Part shown: piece after piece, positions 6,130 to 7,243 of the stretch
Layout: each line of letters begins with the position of its first letter
How positions within the stretch are numbered: position 1 is the first letter of the stretch
Assembly: GCA_020431545.1 (NCBI GenBank)
Contig: JAGQIB010000323.1
Span: 1-7,243, forward strand
Direction: 5' to 3'
From: Gemmatimonadota bacterium
GTDB lineage: Bacteria; ARS69
Length of the DNA stretch: 7,243 bases
The notes under the pieces: model-generated
Databases searched by the model: none
What the model was told of the DNA's origin: nothing
The model's input: the letters and a program-made list of their open reading frames with translations, nothing else
Position numbers and translations under genes: made by a program

Positions 6130-7243
6130 CCGCTCGCCGGCCGAGACGTCTCGAACGGTCCTTCTTCCGGATTCGCCGCGATCTCGCCGGCGACGGTTCG
6201 CGCACGCTCGCGCCCCTCGGGGGGAGGCGGCTGCTCGCCGTGGTCCGGCATCTCCCCCGGCCGGAAAACGTGCAGCGTCTGCGTGGGGAAGGCGAACTCC
6301 ACGCCGAGGCGGTCGGCCAGACGCAGAACGTCGAGAAAGAACCGGTGTCGCTCGCGCAGCTCGATCCCGTAGTCGTTCGTCTCGAAGAAGATGTAGAGGA
6401 GCACGTCGAGCGACGCGGCGCCGAACTCGTTCGCGTACACGTAGTACACGTCCTTCCGCGTCATCGGGTGTCGGCGGACGAGCTCGCGCACGCCCTCGCA
6501 GAACGCGTCGATCTTCTCGGCCGGAGTGTCGTAGGTGAGGCTGAGCGTCGTCTTCCAGCGGCGGAAACGTCGGGCCCCGAGGTTGTCCACGGAGGACGAG
6601 AGCAGATTCGCGTTCGGCAGCGTGACCAGGCTGCTCGTGGGCGTGCGGATGCGCGTGCTCCGGAACCCTACTTCCTCCACCGTGCCCTCGACCCCGTCCA
6701 CGGCGACCCAGTCGCCCACGTGGAACGGACGGTCCAGGAGCACCGTGATCGAACCGAACAGGTTCTTCACCACGTCCTGTGCGGCGAGCGCGAACGCGAG
6801 GCCGCCGAGGCCCAGGCCGGCCACCAGGCTCGTGATGTTCACGTTCAGGTTGTCGGCGATGAACACGAGCCCGAACGCGACGACGATGATCTTCGCCGAC
6901 TTGCGGAGGAGCGGGACGAGCAGGTCGTCGTAGCGCGTGGCGGTGAGCGACGCGCGGTGCGCGAGGTACTCGCTGCCGACGTCCACCGACCGGTACGCGA
7001 GCCACACGGCGGAGACCGCCACCACGAAAGTGACGGCGAGGAGCACGATCGACAGGATCTCCGGCGGCAGGCCGAGCCAGGGCACTCCCACCCGCCAGAT
7101 CACGCCCATCGTCAGCAGGCCCGCCGGCCGTGCGCCGCGGGTGAGCAGGTTCGGCGTCGCATCCGGGATCAGGCGGCGGGCGATCGGCCGCGCGACGTTC
7201 AGCAGGAGCGCCACGAGCAGCCGATCCGCGATCACACCGAGCA
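6126..7243 (-). CDS. MscS-family mechanosensitive ion channel, 5' end at or beyond window edge
   Basis: Inner-membrane channel of the small-conductance mechanosensitive (MscS) family, which opens under membrane tension to release solutes on osmotic downshock. Numbered from a GTG at 7233-7235 (369 aa): probable membrane spans at about 36-55, 58-81 and 113-130, then the pore helix TM3 with the Gly/Ala pattern SLVAGLGLGGLAFALAAQD at 136-154 continuing into VVKNLFGS. The family beta domain follows, with FHVGDWVAVDGVEGTVEEVG (171-190), RSTRIRT and LPNANL (206-211). The alpha/beta domain runs to about 325 (PTQTLHV at 317-323). The last 44 residues or so are Pro/Glu/Arg-rich, probably disordered, and not part of the fold. 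The frame continues beyond the GTG through Gly and Leu to an NTG codon whose first base lies just outside the window, so the real start may be that codon or further out. The length suits a compact MscS with three or four spans. Confidence 0.93.
   Translation of the reverse strand, partial: LGVIADRLLVALLLNVARPIARRLIPDATPNLLTRGARPAGLLTMGVIWRVGVPWLGLPPEILSIVLLAVTFVVAVSAVWLAYRSVDVGSEYLAHRASLTATRYDDLLVPLLRKSAKIIVVAFGLVFIADNLNVNITSLVAGLGLGGLAFALAAQDVVKNLFGSITVLLDRPFHVGDWVAVDGVEGTVEEVGFRSTRIRTPTSSLVTLPNANLLSSSVDNLGARRFRRWKTTLSLTYDTPAEKIDAFCEGVRELVRRHPMTRKDVYYVYANEFGAASLDVLLYIFFETNDYGIELRERHRFFLDVLRLADRLGVEFAFPTQTLHVFRPGEMPDHGEQPPPPEGRERARTVAGEIAANPEEGPFETSRPASG

Noticed and set aside
3993..7005. Long minus-strand frames 3993-5579 and 5380-7005
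   Set aside because: Both are low-complexity Arg-rich shadows. The first overlaps the secreted-protein gene out of frame; the second crosses the channel gene and runs antisense to the 187-aa gene.
1..7243. CRISPR array, tRNA, rRNA, insertion sequence, integrase or defence system
   Set aside because: I saw no regularly spaced repeats, clover-leaf or rRNA segments, transposase-like frames, terminal repeats or nuclease/helicase domains. The gene content is ordinary transport plus a secreted protein.

Overview
This is a GC-rich window (roughly 70% G+C by eye, with G or C at most third codon positions) from a bacterial chromosome. It holds five protein genes and little non-coding DNA. The best taxonomic clue is the large secreted protein, which ends in a FlgD-like / type IX-type (T9SS type A) C-terminal sorting module. 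With such high GC and an NTT-like carrier, this suggests an uncultured-type lineage of the FCB superphylum or nearby (Eisenbacteria, Krumholzibacteriota or Gemmatimonadota-like). That placement is inference; there is no rRNA or marker gene here.

Layout, left to right: (1) the 3' part of a plus-strand multi-spanning membrane carrier resembling the ATP/ADP-carrier (NTT/Tlc) type of MFS protein, cut by the left edge. (2) Converging on it with a 116-bp overlap, a minus-strand SLC13/DASS anion symporter with two central RCK_C (TrkA-C) domains. (3) A 114-126 bp gap containing a strong intrinsic terminator. (4) A 703-aa minus-strand secreted protein of a conserved family with no known function. (5) A divergent non-coding region of about 440 bp with candidate promoters. 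(6) A plus-strand 187-aa cytoplasmic protein of unknown function. (7) A minus-strand MscS-family mechanosensitive channel that meets gene 6 tail to tail over a shared CTAG and reaches the right edge, where an NTG codon may or may not be its start.

The genes do not form an evident operon or pathway. Three are inner-membrane transport proteins (carrier, anion symporter, osmotic safety valve) and one is an exported or surface protein. Orientation alternates, and the terminator separates the only two adjacent co-directional genes. I see no mobile element, CRISPR array, tRNA, rRNA or defence module. The least-described parts are the secreted protein's conserved Trp/Cys/Gly-rich core and the 187-aa protein.
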